Shown: positions 47,492 to 57,617, numbered from the stretch's first letter. The stretch is 64,000 nucleotides of DNA from Allgaiera indica (GCF_900106675.1 NZ_FNOB01000002.1:1-64000); one strand, 5' to 3'. The notes: a model not told the origin generated them from the letters alone. Numbers and translations are program-made.

Positions 47492-48043
47492 GGATGACGG
47501 TCCGGGGCGGGCAAACCGCGCGCGCCGTGAGCAGGCCCGCCGGGCAGGACGGCGAAGGGGGCGATGAGCGTCCCTTGCTGCGATCGCGCCATGCCCGGCG
47601 GATGCGAAGCCGGGGGGCGTTCGCGCGCGCGCCGCGGCGCGGTCGGGGGGGACCAGTTTTCCAGCAGCGCGCGCAGGATATCGGCGCGGCTGATCTGTCC
47701 GACAACCGCGCCGTCGCGCAGCACCGGAAACCGGCGATACAGGCTGGCAAGGACGCGTTCGGCGGCGATGACCAGATCTAGATCGGCATCGAGGGTCTCG
47801 GGATCCGTGCTCATGAAGGTCGCGACCTGGCCGCCCCATTCCTGATGATAGGCGCCCTGCAAGGCGGCGCGCAGGCAATCCTTCTTGGACAGAACCCCAA
47901 CGAGGCGACCGTCGGCATCGACCACGGGCGCCCCGGACATCCGGTGCTCCAGCAGGATCCGCATGGCATGGAGGATCTCCATCCGCGCCCCCAGCCGGAC
48001 CAGATCGCGCCATGTAATCCGCGATGCGTGGCCGGTCGGTCAG
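47488..48043 (-). pseudogene. CBS-domain protein, frameshifted near its start
   Basis: From the ATG at 47982 the sequence MEILHAMRILLEHRMSGAPV, VVDADGRLVGVLSKKDCLRA and RRFPVLRDGAVVGQISRADI shows two CBS motifs. The N-terminus expected for this family (DRPRIADYMAR) lies just upstream in another frame (48043 to ~48005) and would join to DLVRLGARMEILHAM if 2 bases were restored near 48,004-48,008. No ATG precedes that segment; a CTG overlaps the nqrM stop. CBS domains bind adenine nucleotides. It is the last gene of the decayed nqr cluster. The C-terminal ~50 residues are low-complexity. Confidence 0.6.
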
Positions 48044-48213
48044 GTCGAGCCCTCGTTGCGGTCGCGTTTCGGGCAGGCGGCGCAATCCGCGCCCGGAATG
48101 CAGGACAATCCCCCGCAAGACCCCTTGATCGGCGCGCGGCCAAGGATCGCCCCCACGGAAAGCCCGGCCACGGCCAGAAGCACCAATGCGAAGGTTAACA
48201 TGAATACCGCCAT
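48040..48213 (-). CDS. nqrM: Na+-NQR maturation protein NqrM
   Basis: 57 residues: an N-terminal membrane helix (MAVFMLTFALVLLAVAGLSV) then GRAPIKGSCGGLSC and DCAACPKR, giving cysteines at about 33, 38, 44 and 47. This is the NqrM (DUF539) pattern; NqrM is thought to deliver iron to the Fe centre formed by NqrD and NqrE cysteines. It follows apbE by 7 bases, the usual order in nqr operons. The reading frame is intact, unlike several neighbours. Confidence 0.85.
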   Translation of the reverse strand: MAVFMLTFALVLLAVAGLSVGAILGRAPIKGSCGGLSCIPGADCAACPKRDRNEGST

Positions 48214-48220
48214 CGCCGCC

Positions 48221-49203
48221 TCACCCCCATATGATCCGGTCGCGGAAGCGACCGGTCATCACTTCGCGCAGACCCGCCCCGTCGCGCGACAGGAACAGCG
48301 CATCCATTCCGGCGTGCTCGGCCAGGGCCGGGCCGCGCTTGGGGCCCAGCGCGAAAAGCGCGGTCGCCAGCGCATCCGCCGTGATCGCCCGTCGCGCAAA
48401 GACCGATACCGAGGCCAGCGCGCTGTCGGCCGGCGCCATGCGCTGCGGGTCGGTGATGTGGCCGTAGCGGTGCCCGGCCAGCACATAGCTGTTGATCAGA
48501 TCGCCCGATGTCGCCAAAGCCTCGTCGCGCAGCGCCACCACCCGTTGCGGCTCGGCCCGACCGGGCAGCGGGCGTTCCACCGCCGCGCGCCAGGGCGATC
48601 CGTCCGGCCTGGTGCCGCGTGCCAGGACCTCGCCGCCCATCTCTATGAAGAAGGCCTCCAGCCCGATCGAGCGCAGCGCGTCGGCGCATCGGTTCAGCGC
48701 CTGACCCTTGGCAATGCCGCACAGGTCCAGCGTCTGCCGCGGATGCGCCTTGCGCGCGCCGTCCGCGCGAAGTTCCAGATCCCGAAACGCCCCTGCCGGC
48801 GCGCCCGTGATCGGGCCGAAACCATAGCGCCCGACCAATCCGCCCAGCGTCGGATCGAAGGCACCCCGCGTCCGCGCAGCGACGCTTTGCGCCTTGGCGA
48901 TCGCGCGCAGGACCACGGAGGAAAGCGGCAGCCAATCCGTGGTCCGGCTGCGGTTGAAAACCGAGATCTCGGACCATTTGCGAAACGGGGACATCGCGGC
49001 ATCTGTCGTTTCGATGACCCCGGCGATCGCGCGCACGATCGTGCCCGCGCCGGGGTCCGGTCGGCGCCCGCGCCAAGCCGCACGCGCCAGCCCGCGCCAA
49101 AGGCCGGCCCTTCGATCTGCAACAGATCCGCCGCCGCCCGCAGCGCCGGTGCGGCAAGCAAGGCCCCCGAGCCTGCCAGAAATCCGCGCCGTGTCAGGGT
49201 CAT
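48221..49203 (-). pseudogene. apbE: FAD:protein FMN transferase ApbE, frameshifted
   Basis: The start at 49203 encodes a twin-arginine signal (TLTRRGFLAGSGALLAAPAL) and QIEGPAFGAGWRVRLGAGAD. The frame then shifts near 49,055-49,065, after which TIVRAIAGVIETTDAAMSPF, RTRGAFDPTLGGLVGRYGFG, LDLCGIAKGQALNRCADAL and the C-terminal HITDPQ-type region continue. An apparent 4-base (net +1) insertion in a GC-rich stretch separates the halves. ApbE attaches FMN to Thr of NqrB and NqrC. As read, the enzyme would not be made whole. Confidence 0.75.
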
Positions 49204-49206
49204 GGC

Positions 49207-50268
49207 CTAGCCTCCGAAATCGTCGTTGAAGATCCGGTCGCGCCCGACGCCCAGATCGTCGAGCATCGCCAGCACCGCCTTGATCATCATCGGCGGGCCG
49301 CACAGGTAGTATTCGCAATCATGCGGGGCGGGATGCGACGCCAGCCCGCCCCGCAACGCGACCTCGTGGATGAAGCCGGTTTCGCCCTGCCAATCGTCGC
49401 CCGGCGCCGGATCGGAAAGCGGGGCGGTCCAGCGGAAATTGGGGTATGTCGCCTGAAGCCGCTCGAACTCTGCCTCGTAGAACAGATCCACGCGGCTGCG
49501 CGCACCGTACCAGAGGCTCATCTTCCGGGTCGTCTTTCCGCGTTCCAGCTGATCGGGGATGATCGCGCGCAGGGGTGCCATGCCGACGCCTCCGCCGATG
49601 AACACCATCTCGCGCGCGCTGTCTTGCGCGGCGAAACTGCCGAAAGGCCCGGCAAGGCGCAGCCCTTCGCCCGCGCACAGACCGAACAGCCACGACGAGA
49701 CGATCCCCGGGGCGGCCTCCGGGCGGTCGGGAGGCGGCAGCGCCAGCCGCACCAGAAGGACGATGCGGCCGGCGTCCTCGACCGCCCGATTGGCGATCGA
49801 ATACGCGCGCGAGATACCCCCGCCGCCCCGTGCCCGCAGCGCGCCAAGACCCTGCCGGTCCCAGGCCGCGCGATGTTCGGGGGCGATCTCGTAATCCGCG
49901 AAGTTCAGCGCATAGGCCGGGGCCTCGATGGTCAGGAAGGCGCCGGGCGTGAAGGAGAACGGCGCGTCGCCGCTCGGCGCCAGCACGATTTCGCGGATGA
50001 TCGGGGCGATGGTGCGGCTTGAAACCACCGTGCAATTCCAGGATCGGGCGCTCAGCACGCTGTCGGGAAGCGTGATCGACAGATCGGCTCGCAGCCTGGT
50101 CTGGCAGGCAAGCCGCAGGCCGGAAGCAAGCTCGGCCCGTGACAGGATGGCAGCTTCGGTCGGCAGCGGCCCCGAGGGCAGCAGGATCGTCCCCGCCCTC
50201 AGGACCAGGGCGGACAGCGCCAGCACCAGGACGACGAAGACCACGCGGCCCAGGAGGATCTTGGTCAT
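49207..50268 (-). CDS. nqrF: NqrF-like NADH dehydrogenase subunit lacking the 2Fe-2S domain
   Basis: 353 residues against the usual ~405. An N-terminal membrane helix ([15 protein letters not shown]) is followed at once by [20 protein letters not shown] then [11 protein letters not shown]. The ferredoxin-type domain that normally lies between, with three of the four cluster cysteines (CGGGGxCGQC), is absent; only the Cys in LACQ remains. The flavin/NAD(P)H part is kept: [10 protein letters not shown] (FAD), [24 protein letters not shown] and YYLCGPPMM. The reading frame is open, so the deletion is in frame. It could still bind FAD and NADH but not pass electrons by the normal route. Confidence 0.8.
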   Translation of the reverse strand: MTKILLGRVVFVVLVLALSALVLRAGTILLPSGPLPTEAAILSRAELASGLRLACQTRLRADLSITLPDSVLSARSWNCTVVSSRTIAPIIREIVLAPSGDAPFSFTPGAFLTIEAPAYALNFADYEIAPEHRAAWDRQGLGALRARGGGGISRAYSIANRAVEDAGRIVLLVRLALPPPDRPEAAPGIVSSWLFGLCAGEGLRLAGPFGSFAAQDSAREMVFIGGGVGMAPLRAIIPDQLERGKTTRKMSLWYGARSRVDLFYEAEFERLQATYPNFRWTAPLSDPAPGDDWQGETGFIHEVALRGGLASHPAPHDCEYYLCGPPMMIKAVLAMLDDLGVGRDRIFNDDFGG

Positions 50269-50860
50269 GGCTGGCCCACCCCGGCGAACCCCAACGACAT
50301 CAGGCCGGTCACGATGAACGCGATCCCCAGGCCGCGCAGGCCCTCGGGGACATCGGCATAGCGCAGGCGTTCGCGGATCGCCGCGAAGGCGACGATCGCC
50401 AGCGCCCAGCCGGCGCCGCTGCCAAGCCCGTAGACGACGCTTTGGGCCAGGTCGTAACGGCGGGGTCGACCACGAACAGGCTGCCGCCCAGAACGGCGCA
50501 GTTCACGGTGATCAGCGCCAGATATATCCCCAGCGCGCGGTGCAGGCGCGGCGCATGGCGATCAAGCGCCATTTCAAGGATCTGCACCATGGCCGCGATC
50601 ACACCGATGAAGCAGATCAGTTTCAGATAGCGCAGATCCACCTCGGGCAATCCCGCCCAGCCCCAGGCCCCTTCGACCAGAAGGCCGTTGAAGATCAGGT
50701 GGTTGATCGGAACCGTGATGCCCTGGACCACGATCATCGCCAGGCCAAGCCCGACCGCGGTATCGACGCGTCTGGACACCGCAAGGAAGGTGCACATGCC
50801 CAGAAAGAACGACAGCGCGAGGTTCTCATGGAACACGGATCGCAAGAACAGATCGCTCAT
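50265..50860 (-). pseudogene. nqrE: NqrE, single-base frameshift
   Basis: The start [20 protein letters not shown] then [17 protein letters not shown] and [18 protein letters not shown] is NqrE, with the Cys residues (GMC, VNC) of the Fe centre. Near 50,458-50,464 one base appears missing; in the other frame the protein continues [40 protein letters not shown] and ends at a TGA overlapping the nqrF start. As read, translation leaves the correct frame after about 130 residues. NqrE is a membrane subunit of the sodium pump. Confidence 0.82.
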
Positions 50861-51534
50861 GGCCGCGCCGCGCCCGACCGCCCCGCTTCCGCCCGATCGC
50901 GAACCGGAAATTCATCGGCCTCGACCTGGTCGGGGTGCCTGATCCGGATCGCCCGGATCATGACGCCGATGATGAAGAATGCGCTTGGCGCCAGCAGCAT
51001 GAACCCAAGCGGCTGCACCCAGCCGCCTTCGGACGCCGGCGGCAGCACCCGCAGGCCAAACAGCGACCCCGACCCCAGGCCTTCGCGGATCGCCGCCACG
51101 ATCATCAGCACAAGGCCATAGCCCAGCCCGTTGCCCAGGCCGTCCAGAACGCTCGGCCAGACCGGATTGCGCCTCGCGAAGGCCTCGGCGCGGCCAAGCA
51201 CGATGCAATTGGTCACGATCAGCCCGACGAAGACCGACAACCCCTGACTCATCGCGAAGGCGTAGGCGCGCAGGACCTGATCGGCCACGATCACGAGCGA
51301 GGCGATGATGGTGATCTGCACGACCAGCCGGATCGAGCCGGGCAGATGGCGGCGGATCAGGCTGATCGCCGCGCTCGCCGCCGTCAGCACCACCGTCAAC
51401 GCAAGGCTCATCGTCAGCGCGGTGGCCATCGAGGTGGTCACGGCACGCGCCGAACAGATCCCGAGGATCTGCAAGGTGACTGGATTATCGTCGATCAGCG
51501 GCGCCGTCAGGTGATGAAGCTTGCTTTCGCTCAC
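50857..51534 (-). CDS. nqrD: NqrD, Na+-NQR membrane subunit
   Basis: 225 residues from a GTG overlapping the preceding stop. [74 protein letters not shown] and [17 protein letters not shown] match NqrD closely. Both cysteines of the intramembrane Fe centre (GIC, TNC) are present. It is the only large subunit gene of the cluster with a full normal reading frame; a charged ~20-residue tail is added at the end. Confidence 0.9.
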   Translation of the reverse strand: MSESKLHHLTAPLIDDNPVTLQILGICSARAVTTSMATALTMSLALTVVLTAASAAISLIRRHLPGSIRLVVQITIIASLVIVADQVLRAYAFAMSQGLSVFVGLIVTNCIVLGRAEAFARRNPVWPSVLDGLGNGLGYGLVLMIVAAIREGLGSGSLFGLRVLPPASEGGWVQPLGFMLLAPSAFFIIGVMIRAIRIRHPDQVEADEFPVRDRAEAGRSGAARP

Positions 51535-52532
51535 CGGATCTCTCCCGACCGTAGCCTGGCCAGGAACGGGCCAAAGCCCTCGGGGCCCAGCCAGAACCGG
51601 ACCATGCGCGCGACCCCGATTCCGGACCGGGTGGCGCCGGAAATCCCGTCAACTTCGGACGGGCCGGTGGCATTGCCCCGCACCACGCTGATGACGATCT
51701 TTCCCGATGGCGTCACCGCGCGCCGGCCGGCCCACAGGACCTGCCAGGCGGGGTCGGCGATGCGCGCGCCCAAACCCGGCGTCTCGGACTGCGCAAAGAT
51801 GGTGGCCAGCAGGGCGGGAAAGACGACGGCCGGCAACTCGGCATGACCCTGATGTCCGAGCACGACGACCAATGCGCCGGCAAGAAGGCCGTAAGCCCAG
51901 CGTCCGGCATCGGTGCAGGCGGCGGCAACCGGGTTGCCGATCAAGAACATCAGCCCCACGATCAGCGTCGCACCCGGCCAGACGGGCCAGTCGCCGGGCA
52001 TCGGCCAGGCCAGGCGTAGCGCGATCGTCGCGGCGCAACAGCCGGCGACGACCCGCCAGGACAGGATGCGCGCGCCCAGCAACAGCGCGCCGCCCGCCAC
52101 GGCGGCAAGGGCCGTCCCCATGCCGAATCCGGCGGCCGTGTCACTGGTTGGAAACGAGTACAGCAGGAACGCCAGGCCGACGGCGGCCGGGCTCAGGAAA
52201 CCCCGGCCGCGTCCGCCGAAGACCAGATCGCCCATCACCAGCCTGAAGGACATCGCAAGCCCCAACTGCGAAAGCGATACCCTGGCCGGCATCAAGGTCA
52301 CGAAAACCACCGCCGTCACCGCGCCGTCCCACCCCGCCGGCCGGCCCCGTGGCCGCGCGAAGGCCACCTGCCGCAGGACCGCAAGGCCAAGGGCAAGCAC
52401 CAGCGCGATCAGCAGCGGCCACCCGCGTTCGGCAATCGCGGCGATCAGCGGCGCGGAAATCGCGGCCGCGCTCACGGCGGTCAGCCGGTTGGCATCTTAC
52501 GGGCGCGGCAGCAGGGGGCTGGAGCGGTTCAT
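51531..52532 (-). pseudogene. NqrB-NqrC fusion remnant with nonsense codon
   Basis: The ATG at 52532 overlaps the nqrA stop, but TAA occurs at codon 12 (52497-52499). The frame reopens at a GTG (52475) and runs 314 residues. Its first ~225 residues match the middle and end of NqrB (GDLVFGGRGRGFLSPAAVGL, FLIGNPVAAACTDAGRWAYG) but lack the NqrB N-terminus and the SGAT FMN-attachment loop. They continue directly, in frame, into the C-terminal ~85 residues of NqrC ([52 protein letters not shown]), where the SGAT Thr is kept. Most of NqrC is missing. NqrB and NqrC are normally separate. Confidence 0.75.
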
Positions 52533-53817
52533 GCCGCGCTCTCCTCATGCAGAATATCGAGAAACTGCCGCAGCAATTCGCCGTAATCGCAGCCCGACGG
52601 ACAGCGCCAACTCAGCAGCGCCAGATCCTCTTCCAGCATTTCCAGACCGCCCAGGCGCTCGGCGGTCTCAATGTCCCCGGCGGCAAGCGCGCGCATCAGG
52701 GGCACCGGCAGAATATCGAACGGAAAGACCTGTTCGAAAGCCTCGGACGGCTGGGTCACGCCGGTCTCGGCGCGCGGCAGCCTGTCCAGAATCCAGCCCA
52801 GCGCCGAGCGCGGTTGCGGGGCTTGCCCGTGCCGGTTCGGGACCGTCACCTGCAGATCATGACGCCCGAGAAACCGCGCCGCACGACCCGCCAGGACGGA
52901 CCCCGAAACCAGCCGCGTCGCGGCGGTGTTTGCGTTGCTGTTCGCGGCAGTGTTCGCGGCGGCCATAAGGTCCGCAAGTTCGACGCCAAGCGGGGCCCGG
53001 AACAGCCGCGTCGGCCCGCCAAGGCCGGGCCCCGCCACCGAAAGCGTCCGCAGCGTGGGGATTGCGCCGGTCGCCAGCAGGCCGCCGATCGCCGCGACGT
53101 CCTGATAGCCGATCTGCCAGACCGGTCGGCGGGCCGAGACCGGCCAGAGATGATGGATATGGGTGCCCGCCAGCCCCGCCGGATGCGGGCCGGAAAACCG
53201 CGCGACACGAAGCCTTCCGGCCGGCGCCACCAGGGCCGGGCCGGCGCCTGGCAGATGAAGACCGGCCCTTCCGTCAACCGCGGCAAGACCGCCACCCCGC
53301 GCCGGAAATCGTCCAGCTGCGGCGCCAGGACATGGGCCGGATCCGGGGCAAGCGGCCTGCTGTCGGTGGCGGTCACGAAAATCGCCGACGGCCGGGCTGA
53401 CGGATCGGGGATGCGCCCGAACGGACGGGTGCGAAACGCCGCCCAGGCCCCGCTTCTCAGAAGAAGGGCGCGCAGCGCTTCATCGTCACCCCACACCGGT
53501 TCAACGGCGAACGGGGTGGCGTCATTTCCCGCGGCGGCGACCTGGATCGTCTCGACCCGGCGGCGCGCGCCATAGCTGATCCGGCTGACCCGCCCGGCCA
53601 CGCTTGCGACGAAAGCGATCTCGGGACGCCGACGATCGACACAGAGGACCTGGCCGCGCTGAACGCTGTCGTCCTCGCCGACCCGCAGATCAAAGGTGAC
53701 GCCGGGGTAGTCTTGGGCCATCAGCCCCGTCACCCGCGCGCGGCACACGGCGGCCGACCCGCCGACGGGCGGCGGCCCCAGGTCGAAATCGCGACCCTTG
53801 CGAAACCTGACCTCCAC
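52529..53817 (-). pseudogene. nqrA: NqrA, single-base frameshift
   Basis: The GTG at 53817 is favoured because AAAGGAG precedes it. The N-terminal part (VEVRFRKGRDFDLGPPPVGG, VGEDDSVQRGQVLCVDRRRP, GAWAAFRTRPFGRIPDPSAR, LPRLTEGPVFICQAP) is NqrA. Near 53,240-53,247 the frame shifts and continues FSGPHPAGLAGTHIHHLWPV, RPVWQIGYQDVAAIGGLLAT and GSVLAGRAARFLGRHD to the stop. One base seems to be missing in a run of C and G. NqrA is the soluble quinone-associated subunit of the sodium-pumping NADH dehydrogenase. Confidence 0.82.
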
Positions 53818-53869
53818 GGAACTCCTTTCCCCTGAACCGCACGCGCCAACGCCGCGCGGCATTGCCCCG

Positions 53870-54717
53870 TCAAGGCCGGACCAGGCCGGTCACCTCCACG
53901 GGGGCGGCCCTGGCAAGGTCCTTCAGGCTGTCGATCAGCAGCTCGATCGCGTAGCGGCAATTATGCGCAAAAGCGCCAGGGTCCTTGCCGGTGAATTGGT
54001 AGTTATACGAGGCCCTCATCAGGCGCGGCGTCCAGCTTCGATACCGGTTCGGGAATGCCATTTCGCTTTCATCAACCACGCCGTTTGCGTTGAGATAGTT
54101 GAAGAAATACGGGTAGGCCGTGGCCGAACAGACGATCGGCCTGCCGGTGACCTTGGAGGCATAGGCCATGATCTCCGCGCCAAGGCGCACCCGCAGGTCG
54201 TCGATCACGACCGCGATCCCGGCGCGGGTGTCGCCCTTGCCAAGAATATCCAGCGGGGTCGTGCGGATGGCGCGGAAATCGGCCACGCCCCGGTGACAAC
54301 CCGTACATTCCTTCAGCGCGACCCGTGTCTGATGCGCGCCATGACAGCTGACACAGCGGTCAAATCCTTCGGCATGTCTGAAGCGGCCTGCATAGCTTTG
54401 GCCGGGAAATTCGTACCCCCCCTGCCACATCGCCAAGCTGCGTCGCGACCGCCGCCGCGTAATGGATGTTGATGAACGACAGGCCGGCAGAGACCTGATC
54501 GTCGGCCGGCCCGTCTAGCGCCGCCTCGACGGTAGTGCCCGAGGCGCGGCCCTGGTGGCAGACGGCGCAAATCGCCGATCCGCGCGGCATCTCCACGACC
54601 GCTTTGCTCCTGCCACGCCTTCTGGATGTCTGCCGCCGATGGCGCCGTCTGGCCCAAGGCCGCGCCGGCAAGCAGCCCGAACAGGCGGGCAACGATGGCG
54701 GATAGGCGACAGCGCAT
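53870..54717 (-). pseudogene. periplasmic multihaem c-type cytochrome, two frameshifts
   Basis: Three pieces in three frames form one protein. They are a signal peptide (MRCRLSAIVARLFGLLAGAA...) with ADIQKAWQEQS; then MPRGSAICAVCHQG and LSFINIHYAAAVATQLGDVA; then YEFPGQSYAGRFRHAEGFDR, CVSCHGAH, ECTGCHRG and YNYQFTGKDPGAFAHNCRYA. Frame changes occur near 54,603 and at a run of seven G (54,416-54,422), where six would restore the frame. Three CXXCH haem sites are visible. The pattern recalls a multihaem cytochrome family I have seen beside redox complexes. It lies 50 bases upstream of nqrA in the same direction, so was probably part of that operon. Confidence 0.65.
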
Positions 54718-55103
54718 GGTGGCATGCCCAACCACGAAAAAGACATTGTCCGAAGACATGCGATCACGAAATGCGGAGATCCGTGCCGATCCATGACAAC
54801 GTGGGGGCCGAACGCGCGACACTAGCTGCAGCCGGGACGAAACGCTTTGCGCCCCGAGGTCCGCGCGCGACCTTCGCGGCCGTGTGGCGGGGCCCGGGCG
54901 GCTTCGGCGCCGCACTTCGCTGTCATGTTCAGGCTGGCACGCGTCGCGGCACGCGACCGGAGCGGAGGCGGCCTGGCGCGGTCGGCACGATGGCAAGCCG
55001 GGCCCGGCACCCGGTGGGGTTCGTCCCCGGGGACGGCTGCATTCATCAAAGTGTTGCAAGAGATTGATCCTCGCGACATGGAGCGCGGGTAAATGCGCTT
55101 TTC
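54718..55103. other. 386-bp intergenic region between divergent cytochrome/nqr and ABC operons
   Basis: It must hold two divergent promoters. I see no gene, clear -35/-10 pair or perfect palindrome. Confidence 0.4.
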
Positions 55104-56228
55104 ATGAAACGAGCCAAATCCACCTGCGTCGCGGCGCAATCGCTTCCGGATGCCCCCGGGTTGATCCTGCATGACCTGAGCAAGGATTATGGCACCCAGC
55201 GCGCCATCGAAACGCTTGGCTGCGAGATCCGCGGCGGGGAATTCACCGTGTTGCTAGGGCCGTCGGGCTGCGGCAAGTCCACGCTTTTGCGCATGATCGC
55301 GGGCTTCGAGACGCCCACGGGCGGGCGCATCACCTTGGGCGGCCGCGACATCACCGCGCTGCCCTCGTCCCAGCGCGACATCGCGATGGTGTTCCAGAAC
55401 TACGCGCTCTTTCCGCATCTCGACGTGGCCGGCAACATCACCTTCGGGCTGAACGTGCGCCGCGTCCCGAGGGCCGAACAACGGCAAAGGCTGGACGAGG
55501 TCGCGCGGATGATGGGCCTTGACGCGCTGCTGCGGCGCAAGCCCGCGCAGCTGTCGGGCGGGCAGCAGCAGCGGGTGGCGCTGGCGCGGGCGGTGATCTC
55601 GGGCCGCCCCGTCCTGCTGATGGACGAGCCGCTGTCGAACCTCGACGCCAAGCTGCGCGCCGAGATGCGGGCCGAGATCCGCGCGCTGCAGCGCCGCCTG
55701 GGGCTGACGCTGATCTATGTCACCCATGATCAGGTCGAGGCGATGACCATGGCCGACCGGATCATCCTGCTCAACGCCGGCCGGATCGAGCAATCGGGCA
55801 CCCCCGAACAGATCTATTCCCGCCCCGCGACGCCCTTCGCCGCGCGCTTCATCGGCAGCCCGCCGATGAACCTGGTGCCGGCCGAGGCGCTGGGGATCGC
55901 GGCCCCGCCCGGCACCTCCGCGGGCCTGCGCCCCGAGGATATCGAGATCGCCGAGACCGGCCTGCCCGCGCGCCTGGTCTCGCATGAATATCTGGGCGCG
56001 GATCTGTTGATCACCGTGGCGGCCGGGTCGGCTCGGCTGATCCTGCGCCGCCCCGCCCGGCTGGGGCTGCCGCCGGGGCCGGAGCTGTGCCTGCGCTGGG
56101 CGCCCGATGCGCTGCATCGTTTCGCTCCGCAGCCGGGGCCAGCCTCCTTGCCGACGCCTGATCCGGCCTCCGATCCGGCCTCTGGCCCCGCCTGCGCGGC
56201 CGAACCCGCGCCGCAACCGGCGTCGTGA
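55104..56228 (+). CDS. ABC transporter ATPase (UgpC/MalK-like), second operon
   Basis: 374 residues. Walker A GPSGCGKST, Q-loop VFQNYALFPHL, signature LSGGQQQRVALAR, Walker B VLLMDEPLSNLD and VTHDQ are complete. The C-terminal TOBE region is followed by a Pro/Ala/Asp-rich tail of about 40 residues with no recognised function. The ATG lies in GCGCTTTTCATG without a clear Shine-Dalgarno, so the start is uncertain. It heads a five-gene plus-strand operon paralogous to the one at 42-47 kb. Confidence 0.9.
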   Translation: MKRAKSTCVAAQSLPDAPGLILHDLSKDYGTQRAIETLGCEIRGGEFTVLLGPSGCGKSTLLRMIAGFETPTGGRITLGGRDITALPSSQRDIAMVFQNYALFPHLDVAGNITFGLNVRRVPRAEQRQRLDEVARMMGLDALLRRKPAQLSGGQQQRVALARAVISGRPVLLMDEPLSNLDAKLRAEMRAEIRALQRRLGLTLIYVTHDQVEAMTMADRIILLNAGRIEQSGTPEQIYSRPATPFAARFIGSPPMNLVPAEALGIAAPPGTSAGLRPEDIEIAETGLPARLVSHEYLGADLLITVAAGSARLILRRPARLGLPPGPELCLRWAPDALHRFAPQPGPASLPTPDPASDPASGPACAAEPAPQPAS

Positions 56229-56268
56229 CCATTTTCTCCTGCCACAGATCTGCAAAGGATCCCTACCG

Positions 56269-57558
56269 ATGACATTTTCCAACCTGACCAAGATGATCGG
56301 CGGAGCGGCCGTTCTGGCCGCGGTATCCGGCTCTCCAGCGCTGGCGGTCGATCTGCAATTCTACTTTCCCGTCGCCGTGGGCGGCGCCGCGGCGCAGACG
56401 ATCGAATCGCTTACCAAGCAATACGAGGCCAAGCACCCCGACGTGCATATCAAGCCGGTCTATACCGGCAGCTACACCGACACCGTGGCCAAGGCGATCA
56501 CCGCGGCGCGCGGCGGCAATCCGCCCCAGCTGGCGGTGATCGGCGCGGCCGAGATGTTCAACCTGATCGACGAGAACATCATCGTACCCTTCGACGGCTA
56601 TGTGTCGAAGCAAGAGGCCAAGGCCTGGTTCGGCGGCTTCTACCCGGCGTTCATGGCCAACAGCCAGGCCTTCGGCAAGACCTGGGGCATTCCGTTCCAG
56701 CGCTCGACCCCGGTGATGTACTGGAACAAGGACGCCTTCAAGAAGGCCGGGCTGGACCCGAACCAGCCGCCCAAGACCTGGGCCGAACTGGTCACCGACG
56801 CGCAGAAGCTGACGCTGCGCGACGCCGACGGCAAGGTCACGCAATGGGGCGTGCGGATCCCGACGGCGGGCTTTCCCTACTGGCTGTATCAGGGCCTGGC
56901 GATCCCGGCGGGCGTGACGCTGGCGTCGAAGGACGGCACCAAGGTGCATTTCGACACGCCGCAGGCGGTCAAGGCGGCGCAGTTCATGCTGGACCTGACC
57001 ACCAAATACAAGGTGATGGAGCCGGGCACGCTGGATTGGGGCGCCACGCCCAAGGCCTTCTTCGAGGGCAATGCCGCGATCATCTGGACCACCACCGGCA
57101 ACCTGACCAACATCACCAAGAACGCGCCCTTCCCCTTCGGCGTGGGCTTCCTGCCGGCCGACAAGCATTACGGCGCCCCCACCGGCGGCGGAAACTGGTA
57201 TCTGTTCAAGAAATCCACCGCCGAACAGAAGCAGGCGGCGGTGAAATTCGTCGAATGGATGACCGCGCCCGACCAGGCCGCGAAATGGACCATCGCCACC
57301 GGCTATGTCGCGCCGCGCCCCGAGGATTGGGACACCCCGGCGCTGAAAGCCTATGTCAAGAAGGTGCCGGGTGCCCTGGTCGCGCGTGAGCAGCTGAAAT
57401 ACGCGGGCCCCGAGTTGACCGTCTATCAGAACGCCCGGGTCACGCAGATCCTCAACAACGCGCTGGAAGCGATCATGTCGGGCCAGAAACAGCCCGCCCC
57501 GGCGCTGAAACAGGCCCAGACCCAGGCCGAGGCCGTGCTGCGCCCCTATCAACAGTAA
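56269..57558 (+). CDS. ABC transporter periplasmic substrate-binding protein, second operon
   Basis: 429 residues from ATG 56269 (AAAGGA ~10 bases upstream). It has a signal peptide MTFSNLTKMIGGAAVLAAVS ending SPALA. VDLQFYFPVAVGGAAAQTIE, KPVYTGSYTDTVAKAI, IPFQRSTPVMYWNKDAFKKA and WMTAPDQAAKWTIATGYVAP identify a family 1 binding protein. It is clearly paralogous to the one at 43190 (shared FYFPV, VYTGSY, GNPP, VPF/IPFQ.STP). Ligand probably a sugar or sugar derivative; not determinable. Confidence 0.88.
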   Translation: MTFSNLTKMIGGAAVLAAVSGSPALAVDLQFYFPVAVGGAAAQTIESLTKQYEAKHPDVHIKPVYTGSYTDTVAKAITAARGGNPPQLAVIGAAEMFNLIDENIIVPFDGYVSKQEAKAWFGGFYPAFMANSQAFGKTWGIPFQRSTPVMYWNKDAFKKAGLDPNQPPKTWAELVTDAQKLTLRDADGKVTQWGVRIPTAGFPYWLYQGLAIPAGVTLASKDGTKVHFDTPQAVKAAQFMLDLTTKYKVMEPGTLDWGATPKAFFEGNAAIIWTTTGNLTNITKNAPFPFGVGFLPADKHYGAPTGGGNWYLFKKSTAEQKQAAVKFVEWMTAPDQAAKWTIATGYVAPRPEDWDTPALKAYVKKVPGALVAREQLKYAGPELTVYQNARVTQILNNALEAIMSGQKQPAPALKQAQTQAEAVLRPYQQ

Positions 57559-57617
57559 CCCAAACGCCCGGTGGGCTGGCTCGGCCGGCCCACCGGACCC
57601 ATACGACAAGGCCCCCG

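Noticed and set aside
46343-48118. 591-codon minus-strand open frame over the ATPase gene
   Set aside because: Antisense shadow; only its first ~40 codons (DLTDRPRIADYMAR) are of interest, as the displaced N-terminus of the CBS gene.
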